From Paraconiothyrium sp. Pb-2020 (Eukaryota; Ascomycota; Dothideomycetes; Pleosporales; Didymosphaeriaceae), in NCBI GenBank assembly GCA_022419385.1, contig JAJUBI010000004.1:3267286-3331285 (forward strand): a DNA stretch of 64,000 nt, in the 5' to 3' direction. The notes beneath the pieces are model-generated. The model was not told the DNA's origin and did not search any database. It was given only the letters and a program-made list of their open reading frames with translations. Of this stretch, positions 1-10,772 are shown one piece after another. The number at the start of each line of letters is the position of its first letter. Position 1 is the stretch's first letter. The position numbers were made by a program, and so were the translations under genes.

Positions 1-332
1 TGATGGCCAGATATGAGCCCAGAGAGTCGAAAGTTGAGTAAATACGCAACGTGAGACTACTGCAGAACATCCATAACTACCATGTTCTGCTGGTTCTGAC
101 TGTCAAACTGTACGTCTCATGCGGTGTTCGCTATAGCATACAACTGTAAGCCCTCAAGTGTTGTGATGAGCTGTCATGACTAATCCAGGGTAAACCGAAA
201 ACGGTTAGTAATAGGCTTTGACCGCGACCTCTCTCATTCGGGCTTGCACTTCAAGGTCATCGTCACATACGTCTACGGTTCGCAGTCGATTAGCTCATCA
301 GCCTCGGCCTACGCGCTGAGTTTCCAGCAACA
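1..332. other. Upstream flank, no gene seen
   Basis: I see no open frame with protein-like composition here. The stretch directly precedes the dynactin p25 start codon and presumably holds its promoter and leader. There is no clear TATA box. Confidence 0.5.
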
Positions 333-1211
333 ATGTCGCGCCCATCCGCTAAGAAAGTTGCGGCGAAAGGCGAGTACATAGAGACCGTAAGCTCCCCTGC
401 TGAAGCCCGCGAAAGTCTGGCTTTTATTTGCATACAATCAAGAAATCCTCAAGCGATCCTGATTTTTCTGGTTTGGATCAAGGCCTCGCACTGGACTATC
501 CGACCAATTCAAGTTTAATCAAGTATTCACGCATGTTCACCGTTAACCCTTACCAAGGACTCTGGCAACAAAGTCTCGCGACGGAGCGCCATCACTGGCA
601 CTGCAAACATCACTCTCGGCGGCCGCACTGTCATCATGGCCGACGTCGTCCTCCGCGGTGACCTGCACTCCACACGCCCCACCGCCTCAAGCTCTGGAAA
701 AGAGGGAACGCCCACTAGCATTAGCATCGGCAAGTGTACGGTAGTGTCGACTGGTAGCGTGCTCAAGCCGCCGTGTCGAATGAGCCGGGGCGCGCCGAAC
801 TTCTACCCGATGAAAATCGGTGACAATGTCTTTATAGTCTGTTTCCGCCATCTTGTCCCGGGTCAAGATGCAGGCTGCGGGTTACGCCTAACAGGAAGCA
901 GGCCCCAATTGCGTGATATCAGCCATTGCGATATCGTCGCATGTACACATAGGCGCCAATGTTACCATTCACGCCTTTGCTGTCATTAAAGAGAACGTCA
1001 AGATTCTTTCAAACACTGTCGTCCCTAGCGCAATGGTCATTGCACCGGGTCCGTCGTAGGCGGTCGACCTGCCAGAATCGTCGGCGAGGTGGGCGAGGGT
1101 TGGGGTGTGAGTGGCGGCGGCGCAGGAGGTGGTCTCGGTGTTGGTGGTGGCGGTGAGGAGAAGTGGGTGGAAGGCGGCGACTTAAGAGAGCTGGTGCGGA
1201 GTATAAGATGA
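333..1211 (+). CDS. DCTN5: Dynactin p25 subunit (DCTN5 / RO-12 type), frame broken near 1050
   Basis: p25 is a left-handed beta-helix subunit of the dynactin pointed-end complex, which helps dynein bind cargo. Exons are 333-386, 558-836 and 895-1211, with GT-AG introns at 387-557 and 837-894. The spliced product begins MSRPSAKKVAAKGEYIET and continues with DSGNKVSRRSAITGTANITL. It then shows hexapeptide-repeat stretches such as VVLRGDL, SIGKCTVVS, KIGDNVFIEAG, HVHIGANVTIHAFAVIKENV and NTVVPSAMVIAPG. At about 1048-1051 the frame meets a TAG. The frame one base over continues the family's ending (SVVGGRPARIVGEVGEGW) and stops at 1209-1211. One missing base (GGTTCC read as GGTCC) explains this, and with it the CDS is 217 codons. 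The glycine-rich tail after GEGW is low complexity. The family call is firm; whether the break is biological or a sequence error is not known. Confidence 0.88.
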
Positions 1212-1874
1212 GAGATATGGAAAATGAAGATGTCAGTAGCGAATAGGTTGCAATGCCTCAATGCTCGTGAAGCGGGGTGGTGGATTTTGATACCCAAGTA
1301 AGAAACCTATTTTCGTTAGGGATGTATTCGATGTCGACTTTGCTCTGTAACATCGCCTGAGCTAGATGATTCAATCGTGACTAAGTTCAGTTTATACTGT
1401 TCGTCATTGGGAGGAGCAATGGCATGGCCAGTCCGGCTGATCCACCAGACCCATCAGTAATGACGGACTAGGAAAGGTACTGCCGCAGTCTGTTACAAGT
1501 ATAGTGGGCTTCGTGGCGACGGGAGCATCAGACTTGTAGAGAGCTTGTTGGCTGTTATGTTTCCAGTGACATGCGCACCCTCGCCGCTTTCTTTCACCTA
1601 TGATTCGCTGGCTGCATTATACAAATTCATTTGTGCGGTCACAACGCCTAGCCCAGTTGAGTCTTTTGTCAACCCCTTTTGACCCCGAGGCCTGGTCTCG
1701 GGCCCCTGCTCGCCTTGGACCATGCGCTAATGCCTATCACGTGCGTTCACCGCGCTCTTTCCGCCCATAAATACTTCGCCGTCTCCGAACCTCCGCACGC
1801 CCGTTCTACTCACACACTTTCGACAGACTCAACCACACATTTTCAATTTGAAAAATCTCGACAGCAGCAACGAC
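1212..1874 (+). promoter_or_regulatory. Intergenic region, probable promoter of the BTB gene
   Basis: There is no convincing gene. An AT-rich TATA-like element (CATAAATAC, about 1766-1774) lies roughly 100 bp before the ATG at 1875. It is followed by a C/T- and CA-rich leader, which fits a fungal core promoter. This is inference from position and composition only. Confidence 0.4.
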
Positions 1875-2929
1875 ATGCCGCAACGAAAAACGAAGTAAGT
1901 ACATCGCGTATGTGTATAGTCGTGTCGAATTTACCTCACAAGTATCTCGTCTGAAGGCCTTCTCTGCGATTGCTAGCGCGCGATCCACTGCAAGTAATGG
2001 CGAGCAGTGTGTAGTTCGTTATACACGGCACGAAGTCATTCATACTTACAAGCTACAGATATTACACTATCCTTGTCGGGGGACCTACTTGCGAGGCCTA
2101 CCCAGTTGATAAGGACTTCGAGAGCCTCCTTCGGGCGGCCTCGCCGATATTAGCCACCAAGTTGGATGTGCAAGAGGAAATCATTTCTCTGCCCACGTAA
2201 GTCCCCAGCCACCTCGTTGTTTTGGATGTACTAATCAAGCGCTCTCATAGTTTTGAACCACAAGACTTCCGAATATACAAAGACTGGCTACATGCCCGTC
2301 GCCTCGCACCCTCCCCTAAGATTGGGTTCGAAGACACCACCGAGTGGCGTCGCATCTGCCAGGGCTACCTGCTGGGTGACAATCTGCAAGACATGAGTTA
2401 CTGCAACGCTATGGCAGACGTACTGTTACGCGCCGCTAGTAAAGTCACGGCAGAGCCATCCAAGGACTTTCTCGCCACTGCTGAGCACGTCTTCAATGCC
2501 ACAGGCGAAGAGTCTCCAATTCGAACGCTTTTGTTCGATATCACCCTCCATTGGGTTCGGTCCGGTATCTGGAAGCCCCTCCTTGAGTCTTCGCCAAAAT
2601 TCAGTGCCGCTTTGTGTATAGAGCAAATCAACCGCAGTGGCAGCATTCCAAGATCACCTTTCGGAGCCGGAGCCGATATTTGCAAGTATCATCACCACCA
2701 AACCGGAGAATCATGCCACGCAGGAACGGAAACTTCCCTGTGGACAAGCGTCCAATGCATGTTCAATGATTGGATATGCTTCGTAAGCATCAATTTTCAG
2801 GGCATCCGCAATTCATTCCAGGCGTTCCGACCCTGCGTGTCAAGTACCTACACTGTCCTGAACAAGCTTGGCACCAAGTGCAAGGCTGCCCTTTCATGGT
2901 GCGCAAGATTCCTCAAGGCGCATCTTTAG
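1875..2929 (+). CDS. BTB/POZ domain protein
   Basis: The exons are 1875-1894, 2059-2196 and 2251-2929; the lengths sum to 279 codons with matching splice phases. The first exon is only 20 nt. The product starts MPQRKTKYYTILVGG and continues PTCEAYPVDKDFESLLRAAS, which fits a fungal BTB fold: strand, VHK-like turn, then helices with an aspartate-rich surface. In fungi such proteins are often Cullin-3 adaptors or unassigned. After the BTB region (about residues 8-110) comes a helical segment and a short Cys/His cluster near CKYHHHQTGESC. That cluster is reminiscent of the endings of other Pleosporales BTB proteins. The last 60 residues look less conserved, so the true 3' end may be spliced or shorter. 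No substrate or partner can be inferred. Confidence 0.65.
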
Positions 2930-4245
2930 TTTACAAAGAGTGCTGGGGAGATGAACTTGCAACCCATTTTCGACATTACAGACGAACTCCCCTAGTTTGC
3001 GATCGCAAGCTATCTTTTATCGTTCTGAAGGGACAGGCACGTCGTTATCATTCCACTCTATCCACTCATGCTTCCTTCAAACTCTGCTCCGAGATGTTTG
3101 ACCGAGCTCACTGAAGCACCATCATTCACACCGATCGAACCCTTCTATAACCCAGCTTTAAAATAGCTCCCCTCATCCCAGAAGCGCACTCCATTTTGCC
3201 AATATCCGCTGCGCACTTCCAACTTGGGGACGCTTGAGTCGGAAGTATTTCATCACCGCCGGGGACGCCTGCGTGGAGATGTGGCAGCGAAAATAATGGA
3301 TTGTGCAGGGCCTTTCGGCTGCACTACAAGAAGACAAATAACTTGACAAGAACACCACGATCATCCCACCGCCATCTTCAGCAATACATACCCTACGATT
3401 GACGATAAACCCCCGGGACACCTCATCTTTCTTCGTCGAGCCGAGTCTGGACCAGCGCGATGTATCAAAGACCTCGTTATATGTAGAGGCCTTCGCGTCT
3501 GGGAATCCGCTCGAGCAGGCAAGTTGGATGTGTGTTCGAGAAGCTCACATACGCAGGAAGGGATGGGATCTCTTGACAAGGTGTAATAGTCTAGGATGCT
3601 GCTGGTCGTACAGGGCAGCTTGTGGGTATGTGGCAAGAAATGGGGCTTTCAGATGGGCCGCGTGATTCCTAAAAGCGCTACGAGTGAGGTCTTTTCTTTT
3701 TTTCTTGCTGTCTTGCGAGCGAGTCTATAGCCAGGTGTACGCAGCACCTACGGCTTTCCGTCTTCTTTGAAAAGTGCATGTACTACAAGAGTTCATCCCT
3801 TTACCGCGATTTCTTGAGAGTCATTCCACGCATTTCATTGCGATATGGATTTCCGCGCTGATTTAGAAGCAATCGAATACAGCTTCGGTCATGGCCTACA
3901 TGTACCAGCAAAGATGACATCACTGTGCCCCCTTTATAAATGCAGCAACGTTTAGTTTGATGACAAGCTGCAGTGCTGACCCATCAATCATAAACTTCCC
4001 TGCCAGAGATTTATAACAGTATCACAGCTCGGTTTCGATGTCGATGTCTAGAAGATTTATATAAAATTTGATCAGCTCCGCAAGCAAAAGACACCACGAT
4101 CGGGCAACTGTATGGGCTGATGCGAATGAACAGGCCGCATATGCAGACAACAAAATCAAGCAGTTCCCGCAAAATCATCACATAAAAGACCCCGGCGTGA
4201 CTAGAGGTATATACAATGAAATAGCACGCTACAAGAACGGTGCAT
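2930..4245. other. Intergenic, no supported gene
   Basis: Only short open frames of arbitrary composition are present (for example 3399-3665 on the plus strand). None shows a recognisable domain, and none gains support from splicing. The region lies between the 3' ends of the BTB gene and SPB1, so a large promoter is not expected here. Confidence 0.4.
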
Positions 4246-6729
4246 CTATTTCCTCTTCTTCGCAATCCTCTTTTCAGCCCTGACATCCTTCTTCAACCTC
4301 GCATCCACCATCTTATACTTGCCCTTCGTCCCGCCAGGTCGGCCCTTACCCTTGTTACTACCCCGGGCTACAACAACAGTAACCTTCTGTTTGGGCTTCT
4401 TCTTCGCGGCACGGCTCATCAACCTCGCAATAGACTGCGCCTTCTCCTTCTCCGTCAAACCCTCCTCATCCGCCAGTAGCGCAGACTTCTTCTTCAGCTT
4501 CTCGAGGCGCTGCGCAGCCTTGAACTTCTTGCGGGCCTTGGCCTCGCGAACCTTCTTGATGGGGCGGGCATTGAGGGCGCGCATCTTCTCTTTGATGGCA
4601 GCGGCAGCGGCTGCGGTGGTCGGGCGCTGCAGCTTGGAATGCTTGTTCTCGTCGTCGAGAAACCAGTCTGGAAGGCCGTCGACGTCGCGGAGGGAGTAGC
4701 GATTGAAGGAGTCGTCGAGGAGATCGGCTTTGGTCTTCTTGCCGGTGGCAAGCTGGTGCGCCATTGTCATGGCTTCGGCGGTGATGATATCGATGTCGGG
4801 GCGGCCGTTGCGCATAGGGGTGTTGTCTTGCTCCCATTGGGTTTCGTCGCGGGCGACTTCCTCTATTTTGTCTTCGTCATCAGATGAGTCTGCATCATGT
4901 TCTTGTGGCGGTGCCTCCATCTTGACTTTCTTCACAACAGCGGCTTTTTCAGGTGGTGCAGCAGTGGTGTCCTCTTCGCTCTCGCCGTCAACATCGATCC
5001 CACTGTCCTCGCCGTCTTCGTCCGCCTCTTCTAGCTCTTCTAAGCCATCTATGCCTTTGAAGATGTCTTGGTCGAAGAATCTCGAAGCGCGCTTAGTGAG
5101 ACCACCTTTGGTGTTGCTATCCTTGTCGAGGTCGGTTATCAGGGGTCGCGGCGCCTCGTCCTCATCGTCGCTGAAGTCGCTGTCCTCATCCTGTACCAAT
5201 TCCTCGTCACTACTCTCCTCTTTATCCTCGTCGGAAAAGCCATGCCATTCACCGTCCTCATCCTCCTTCCGAGCACGTTTTGCACGATACTTCGCGTCTC
5301 GCGCAGACCTGTGCTCCACGTACTCGCTGTACATGTTGTCCAGCTCGGCATCAAGCTGGTCGCCTTCGTCATCGGTGATGATCTCTTCATCGGACTCTTC
5401 AGTTTTCTCGCGTTCAACTACTGTTGCCATCTTGCCGCGTGCGACCTTGGATAGTGCTCCGGCCTTGTCGATCGACTTGAGACCGAACATGGAATCCTCG
5501 CCCTGAGGACCAGCCTGTTCCATACCAATCTCAAAGGGCGTAGTCATGTTCATTTGCATTCGCACGACCTCCTTCTGCTTACGCTCATTCTCCTGTCGCC
5601 GCGCCTTCTTCTTCTTCTTGGACTCTTGGTCGTCAAGTCGCTGCATGTCTTCCATAATCTGCATTTCCTCGTCCATAGGCTCAACCTCGGCTACCTCCTC
5701 GCCCGCTGCTTCCTCTTGCTTCTTCTTAGAGGCAAAGCCGAAGATATCTCGGACCTTCAATCGCCATCGGAGCAGTCTCTTGAAGTCGGCGCGGCCCAAC
5801 ACTTTGAGATCCGCACAGCAATTCCGGACTTCGGTTGTAGTTTCTGGCAGTTTGTCGATGGTCGCGATGGCGACGTCTCCGTTGGGTGGCTGGACAAAAC
5901 TCAACTTGTTCAGGCCTCCAAGCATAGCGATGGGGTCAGTCGTCTGGATGAACTCGCTCACAGGTGCCTCCTTGAACTGGGTCCAGTCGCCCTCTTCATA
6001 ACCCTCACGTTTCCTCTTCTTAATCTCAGGCTTGAACACCTTAGCTTCATTGTTAGGGGTAGGGTCGGCCAATTCTGCGAACACGCTCTTCGCGTCGAGG
6101 AAGCGGGGGTCGATGTGCTTGGGTGCTTTAAAGCCGCGGCAGACGACAAAGATTTCGGCGGAGACATTGCGCGAGGAGGGTGGCTTCGTGGCTTCGACTT
6201 TGGTGAACAACTGGTTGAAAACCCACAACAGGGAGTTGTAGTCCTTCGAGCGGAAGACCTTGGTAACGAAAGTTCCACCTTCGACCAAAAACTCAGTCGC
6301 CAGCTTCATGGACTGCAGCACCAGCTCGGCCTGCGTGAAAGCATCCTGTACCCACGCCGTACCGACATTGGGCGCTCCGTCGTGCAAAACCGTGTCCGCT
6401 TTCCAAGTCTTGAGGTGCTGTCGGATGGTTGCGCGACACTTGTCGGTCGTAATATCGCTCTGGAAGGTGATGCAACGTGGGATGGCTTTGATCGGGGCCA
6501 AATCGACACCGATGATAAGGGCATTTGCAGGCATGACCTCGGACGCGACTTGACACCATGATCCGGGGGCGGCGCACAGGTCGATGAGGACCTTGCTCTT
6601 CTCGAGGAAATTGTACTTTTTGTTCAGCTGGATGAGCTTGAAGGCGGCACGGGCGCGGTAGCCCTTCTCCTTGGCGAGCTTGTACCATTTGTCGAGACGG
6701 CCTTTGCCGTGCTTCTTCTGGATCGCCAT
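4246..6729 (-). CDS. SPB1: SPB1, pre-60S rRNA 2'-O-ribose methyltransferase
   Basis: This is a single uninterrupted exon of 827 residues, close to the yeast Spb1 length (841). SPB1 methylates a guanosine in the 25S rRNA A-loop using S-adenosylmethionine and is needed for 60S assembly in the nucleolus. The FtsJ domain fills about residues 1-205. The SAM motif is LIDLCAAPGSW (about 48-58), and the K-D-K-E catalytic tetrad is visible as K31, D117 (LHDGAPN), K157 (FVTKVF) and E192 (SAEIFVV). A middle DUF3381 region follows (about 230-395). Then come long acidic tracts, and a C-terminal Spb1_C domain (about 600-827) with the stretch DLLDDSFNRYSLRDVDGLPD and a lysine-rich end. The start at MAIQKKHGKGRLDKWYKLAK matches the family N terminus. 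All key residues are present. Confidence 0.97.
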   Translation of the reverse strand: MAIQKKHGKGRLDKWYKLAKEKGYRARAAFKLIQLNKKYNFLEKSKVLIDLCAAPGSWCQVASEVMPANALIIGVDLAPIKAIPRCITFQSDITTDKCRATIRQHLKTWKADTVLHDGAPNVGTAWVQDAFTQAELVLQSMKLATEFLVEGGTFVTKVFRSKDYNSLLWVFNQLFTKVEATKPPSSRNVSAEIFVVCRGFKAPKHIDPRFLDAKSVFAELADPTPNNEAKVFKPEIKKRKREGYEEGDWTQFKEAPVSEFIQTTDPIAMLGGLNKLSFVQPPNGDVAIATIDKLPETTTEVRNCCADLKVLGRADFKRLLRWRLKVRDIFGFASKKKQEEAAGEEVAEVEPMDEEMQIMEDMQRLDDQESKKKKKARRQENERKQKEVVRMQMNMTTPFEIGMEQAGPQGEDSMFGLKSIDKAGALSKVARGKMATVVEREKTEESDEEIITDDEGDQLDAELDNMYSEYVEHRSARDAKYRAKRARKEDEDGEWHGFSDEDKEESSDEELVQDEDSDFSDDEDEAPRPLITDLDKDSNTKGGLTKRASRFFDQDIFKGIDGLEELEEADEDGEDSGIDVDGESEEDTTAAPPEKAAVVKKVKMEAPPQEHDADSSDDEDKIEEVARDETQWEQDNTPMRNGRPDIDIITAEAMTMAHQLATGKKTKADLLDDSFNRYSLRDVDGLPDWFLDDENKHSKLQRPTTAAAAAAIKEKMRALNARPIKKVREAKARKKFKAAQRLEKLKKKSALLADEEGLTEKEKAQSIARLMSRAAKKKPKQKVTVVVARGSNKGKGRPGGTKGKYKMVDARLKKDVRAEKRIAKKRK

Positions 6730-7054
6730 GGCTGCTGCGGCGCGCGGTGATGTTGCGGGGAGTGCTCACATTCACAGAAAAAATTAGGCGCATTTGGCCG
6801 CGGAGGCGGTGCAAGGCGGCAGAAAGTGGGCGTGGCGCTTTGCTGTGGCTGGAACGCGGCGGGCGATAAGCACAAAAGCGGGCCCTCTGACAGGGGTGGC
6901 CGCTCTGGTGCACGGGACTGCGTCATGGCCCGTCGTCCAAGTCAACCGCCTGCCGGGCTCGAGGTAGACACCACGCGTCTGGCGGTGCTGCACTCACTGA
7001 CACCATTTATCGCAGACGTCGTATGCTTTACTCGAGGCTCTGGCCTCGCATGCA
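6730..7054. promoter_or_regulatory. Divergent promoter region between SPB1 and the lipase-like gene
   Basis: These 325 bp separate two genes transcribed away from each other and must carry both promoters. The sequence is GC-rich with no clear TATA box, as is common for housekeeping fungal genes. Confidence 0.5.
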
Positions 7055-9914
7055 ATGAGTCCACGCAAGCGATCGAAGCCGAATCCTCTGGCGGAACAGG
7101 ACGGTGCCAGCGCGTCCCAAGTCCCGCATGACAGCAACACCCCAGCCGCCACGCCCTCGACGCCCTCCACGAATACGCCGAGCGAAAGCACGATCCTGCA
7201 GAGCACGCCCGCGGATTCGACCATTAAAGAGCCATCGTACTCTTCTGATGCCTCTGCTATACCCTCGCCCTCCACTGAGCCCAAGCTCAATACGAAACCC
7301 AGCAAGAAGTGGTTAAGCGGGGGTAGTTGGCGGTCAAAGGCTTCTGCAACAGTCCAGACGGCCAGCCAAAAGATTGGCGTCAGTGTTAGCGGTGGTGCGG
7401 CTTCTGAAATCCCAAACGAAGTGACCAAAAAGTCAAAGGACCAGTCGCCTGCCAAGTTCTTGACGAAGCGTAAGTCGAGTAAAGCCGATAGCATACCGGC
7501 CTCGATGACCATGTTCAATGTTTCATCAGATGGGTCCATCAACGAGCAGGAGACAAAGCCAGAGGAAGCGCCCAATGAGCCGCCCATTATCGACGAACCA
7601 CCGTTACCTCCAGATCCACAGAAGAACGACTCCACTCAGCAAGCGGGCACATGGGGCTGGCGATCGTGGTGGTCTCGACCAGATGGATATTTGGAAGCTT
7701 CAAAGACATCCAGCATGGAATTTGCGCAAGGCACCCCTCTACCAGATATCACGCCCTCAGAGGAGCCTGATGCTGCTGGGAAGGAGCTAGGGAAGATGTC
7801 TACACAAGAACTCCCTCAAAAGGAGCAGGATGGCGAGATCAAGGACACAACTACAGAAGATGCCCAGGATTTGCGGGCTGCGGAAGTGGAACATGTACAT
7901 GCTACCGAAAGAAGCGCGCCAGCCTCAAGAGCATCGTGGTTTTGGTCTTGGAGTACAAAAGAGAATACACCCACAGATTCTCCTGCTGCAGCGGCAGCTC
8001 CTGCCGAGTACGTTCCGGATGCTCCTAACGAGGAAATAATAGATCCGCAGATCGATGAAGCACCACATACGGAACCTGCAACACAAGCGGATCAGACCGT
8101 GGCCGACGCACCGTCTGAAGAGTCGGCTCCCGGCACGACTCAGAAAGAACGATCGAACTCCCAAGGCTGGGCCTTCTGGTTCAAGTCACAGCCCAAAGCC
8201 GAAGTCAACGAAGACGGGGCCATTGCCCACAAACTAGTGGGTGAGGTGGCTGTGGCCGACACGCCATCACAGTCCCACCCTGAACCAGCTCAATTTAACG
8301 AGTTGGAACAGCCAAAAGCTGAGGACCTGAAGCCAGCAGAAGAATCGGAAGCAAAAGAACCTGCTACTACGGGTCGATCATTTCTATCATTGCGTGGTCG
8401 CTCACGAGCGAAGATTGTGCCGAAAGAGATAGCTACAGACACAACAAACTCCAGCAAGACTGTGACACCCTCGAAGACCTCGCCGGTACCCTCTCCCACC
8501 CGGCCCGACACAGTCCCAGCAGTACATCCCGCACCCAAGGAAAGTGCGAAGACAAAAGAAGAACCCCAGAACATACTACTACCAGAATTTTCAAATACTT
8601 ATCAACTAGTGCAGCAACCGTCATTCTGGCAGCAGGTGCGCCAATATTTCCTAGGAAATGAGGTACCGCAACCACATCTTCACATCAACCCTGCCCCTCA
8701 TCGCATAAAGAAAGCAGTTGCCATTGGTGTGCATGGCTTCTTTCCATCGCCTTATATCCGAAAAGTGATCGGAGAGCCCAAGGGTACTTCTATTCGCTTT
8801 GCAACGGCCGCCGCCGCGTCCATCAAAACATGGTGTGAAGAACGCGGCTACGAGCCCGAAATCGACCATATCGCGCTTGAAGGTGAAGGATTTATCGCCG
8901 AGAGAGTGAGAATCCTATGGACGCTTCTACTGAACAGCGTCGATGCTATTAGGAAGGCGGATTTCGTCCTCGTTGCGTGTCATTCTCAAGGCGTGCCGGT
9001 CGCCGTCATGCTAGTGGCCAAGCTCATTCAGTTCGGATGCGTGAATTCTGCTCGCATCGGCATCTGCGCCATGGCTGGGGTCAACATGGGTCCATTTATC
9101 GATTTCAAAAGCAAAGCCCCTGCTTTTGGGTCCATCGCGTCAGAACTTTTCAGTTTTGGGGATCCGAAGAGCTTGGTCAGCCAGATGTATCTCGCAGCGT
9201 TAGACGAGGTGTTACGATTTGGTGTAAGGGTGACTTACGTAGGTAGCATCGACGATCAGCTCGTCTCGTTAGAGGTATGCTCTCTTCCCTTCTATCTATT
9301 ACAGTTTCCTAACAGATGCGGGACAGTCATCCACCTTCTCAGTCGTATCTCACCCCTACATCTATCGCGCCGTCTTCGTTGACGGCCGCATTCACGCACC
9401 CTCCTTTCTTACCCACCTCGTCGGCTTCGCTCTCAAACTCCGCAACCTAGGCCTACCCGATCATGGCCTCATTCGCGAACTGTCACCCCACCTCGCAGGG
9501 TCAATATATGCCGGCGTAGGTCACTCCCGCGTCTACGAAGACCCCCGTGTCTACACGTTGGCGATACAACACGCTCTTGAGACGACGTCCCTCCCTGTAT
9601 CACCTCAACAGGCCAAGATCAACGCTGCGGCGAGCTTTGCAGGGATCAGTATTCCAGTACCAGGCGCGAAATATAATGCCAAAGACACGTACAAGCTAAG
9701 GGTGAGGGAGTACAAAAGCAGCGGGAACGCAGCCGGGGAGAATCCGTATTTCTTGCCTTGGGCGATGAGAGGGTTGCTGGAGGAGGATCTTGTCAAGAAA
9801 GAGCTTGAGAAAGAGGTTGATGGACTGTTGAGTATGTTTGAGGAGTGGAAGCCTACAGACAAGAGGCTGAAGGACGTGAAGTTTAGATTGGAGGGTGTGA
9901 GAAGTAAGCTTTAA
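7055..9914 (+). CDS. Alpha/beta-hydrolase-like protein with long disordered N terminus (resembles yeast YML020W)
   Basis: There are two exons, 7055-9274 and 9327-9914, with a 52-nt intron; the product is 935 residues. Residues 1-500 are rich in Ser, Pro, Thr, Glu and Ala and look disordered. They are punctuated by four tryptophan patches: KKWLSGGSWRS near 85, TWGWRSWWSR near 200, SWFWSWS near 294 and GWAFWFKS near 371. The folded part (about 510-935) has KAVAIGVHGFFPSPYIRKVI followed by a nucleophile-elbow-like CHSQG (Ser about 644). A candidate oxyanion element lies upstream. From memory the closest relative is the uncharacterised yeast ORF YML020W. The elbow suggests a lipase-like fold, but I cannot assign the acid and histidine residues or a substrate. 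There is no signal peptide. Confidence 0.75.
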
Positions 9915-10281
9915 GAGATTATGCGAGTGCTTCGGTCAGGCGCTCTTCACACAACGCGCATTGAATTTGGAGTTGGGATCTTGCGGGTTATGCTAGCGTT
10001 TGCTTTCTGGGAGGCGCATACCGGCACACTGCGCGATACCTTTGTAGACTTGAGTTGTGGAGTAGACCATCACGACATGCGATTGGCGCGTAGTTGTTAT
10101 GTATGCATGCAGGCTTCTCTAAGCGAAATGCTACCGTTCGCTCCATAACCACTGTTTTGTTCGCCGTGCCCATCTGGAGACTCCGACTGCTATCTCATCT
10201 TGGTGTCTTCATCCTTGTCTTCTTACCGCGCCACTAAGGCAGCAATGCCTACTTTCCCTTACTAAACCCTCTTAGACGCAC
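9915..10281. other. Convergent intergenic region
   Basis: This lies between the 3' ends of the lipase-like gene and RPA3. I see no gene. It should hold two polyadenylation regions. Confidence 0.5.
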
Positions 10282-10772
10282 TCAGTCCGCATCATAGAAA
10301 ATCTCCCTATGCCGATGCGTTGCTCCACCACGGCCTGTGCGGCGTTGAAGTCTATCCTCTGTTAGCCTGCCTTGTCCAGAAATCGCACAGTGACAAGAAA
10401 GGTAAGGGGGGGGGGGGGGGGGGGGGGGGGCGGCACAAAGAACATACCAATGTTCGTCCCAAAGTCTGTCGCAGCCTGCACTTTTACGTGTAGATTGCCG
10501 TCTACCTTGCCAATGACTTCGACGGCGTGGCCTGCGGCAAGATGGCAATCCTGATAATGCTCAATATACAGCACATCCTCGAGGAAAAACTCTTCAATTA
10601 TTCAGAGAACAGAGGAGCTTACCCTATTCAGGATCACGTCTACGTTACCACCTGCATCGATTACGGCGGTTTCGCCGCGTAGTTCGACAACTTTGCCTAG
10701 GATGCGGACGAGCTTGTGCTGGAAATTGGATAGATGCGGGGCGAGGATGCGCGGGGTTTGGGGGTGATCCAT
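10282..10772 (-). CDS. RPA3: Replication protein A subunit 3 (RPA14), frame broken near the 3' end
   Basis: RPA3 is the small OB-fold subunit of the single-stranded-DNA-binding RPA heterotrimer. Exons are 10623-10772, 10448-10550 and 10282-10351, all on the minus strand. The product starts MDHPQTPRILAPHLSNFQHK and continues LVRILGKVVELRGETAVID, DCHLAAGHAVEVIGKVDGN and AATDFGTNIDFNAAQAVVE, all in register with fungal Rfa3. Right after AVVE the annotated frame turns into unrelated sequence. The neighbouring frame encodes ATHRHREIFYDAD and a stop, the expected family ending. A single missing G (GAGGCA read as GAGCA at 10321-10325) restores a 107-residue protein with correct phase. The second intron carries a 25-base G run (C run in the sense strand). 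Confidence 0.85.
10406..10430. repeat. Homopolymer of 25 G within RPA3 intron 2
   Basis: There is an uninterrupted run of 25 G on the plus strand, C on the RPA3 sense strand. It lies mid-intron (intron 10352-10447). It could be a polymorphic tract, a pyrimidine-rich splicing element or partly a sequencing artefact. The true length is uncertain in any technology. Confidence 0.95.

Noticed and set aside
1037..1297. Proline-rich minus-strand frame opposite the p25 tail
   Set aside because: It is the reverse complement of the glycine-rich p25 C terminus.
4703..6561. Long plus-strand frames (267 and 335 codons) opposite SPB1
   Set aside because: They are antisense to a fully conserved SPB1 exon, are Ser/Leu-rich as expected for the reverse complement of acidic and lysine-rich coding sequence, and have no domain.
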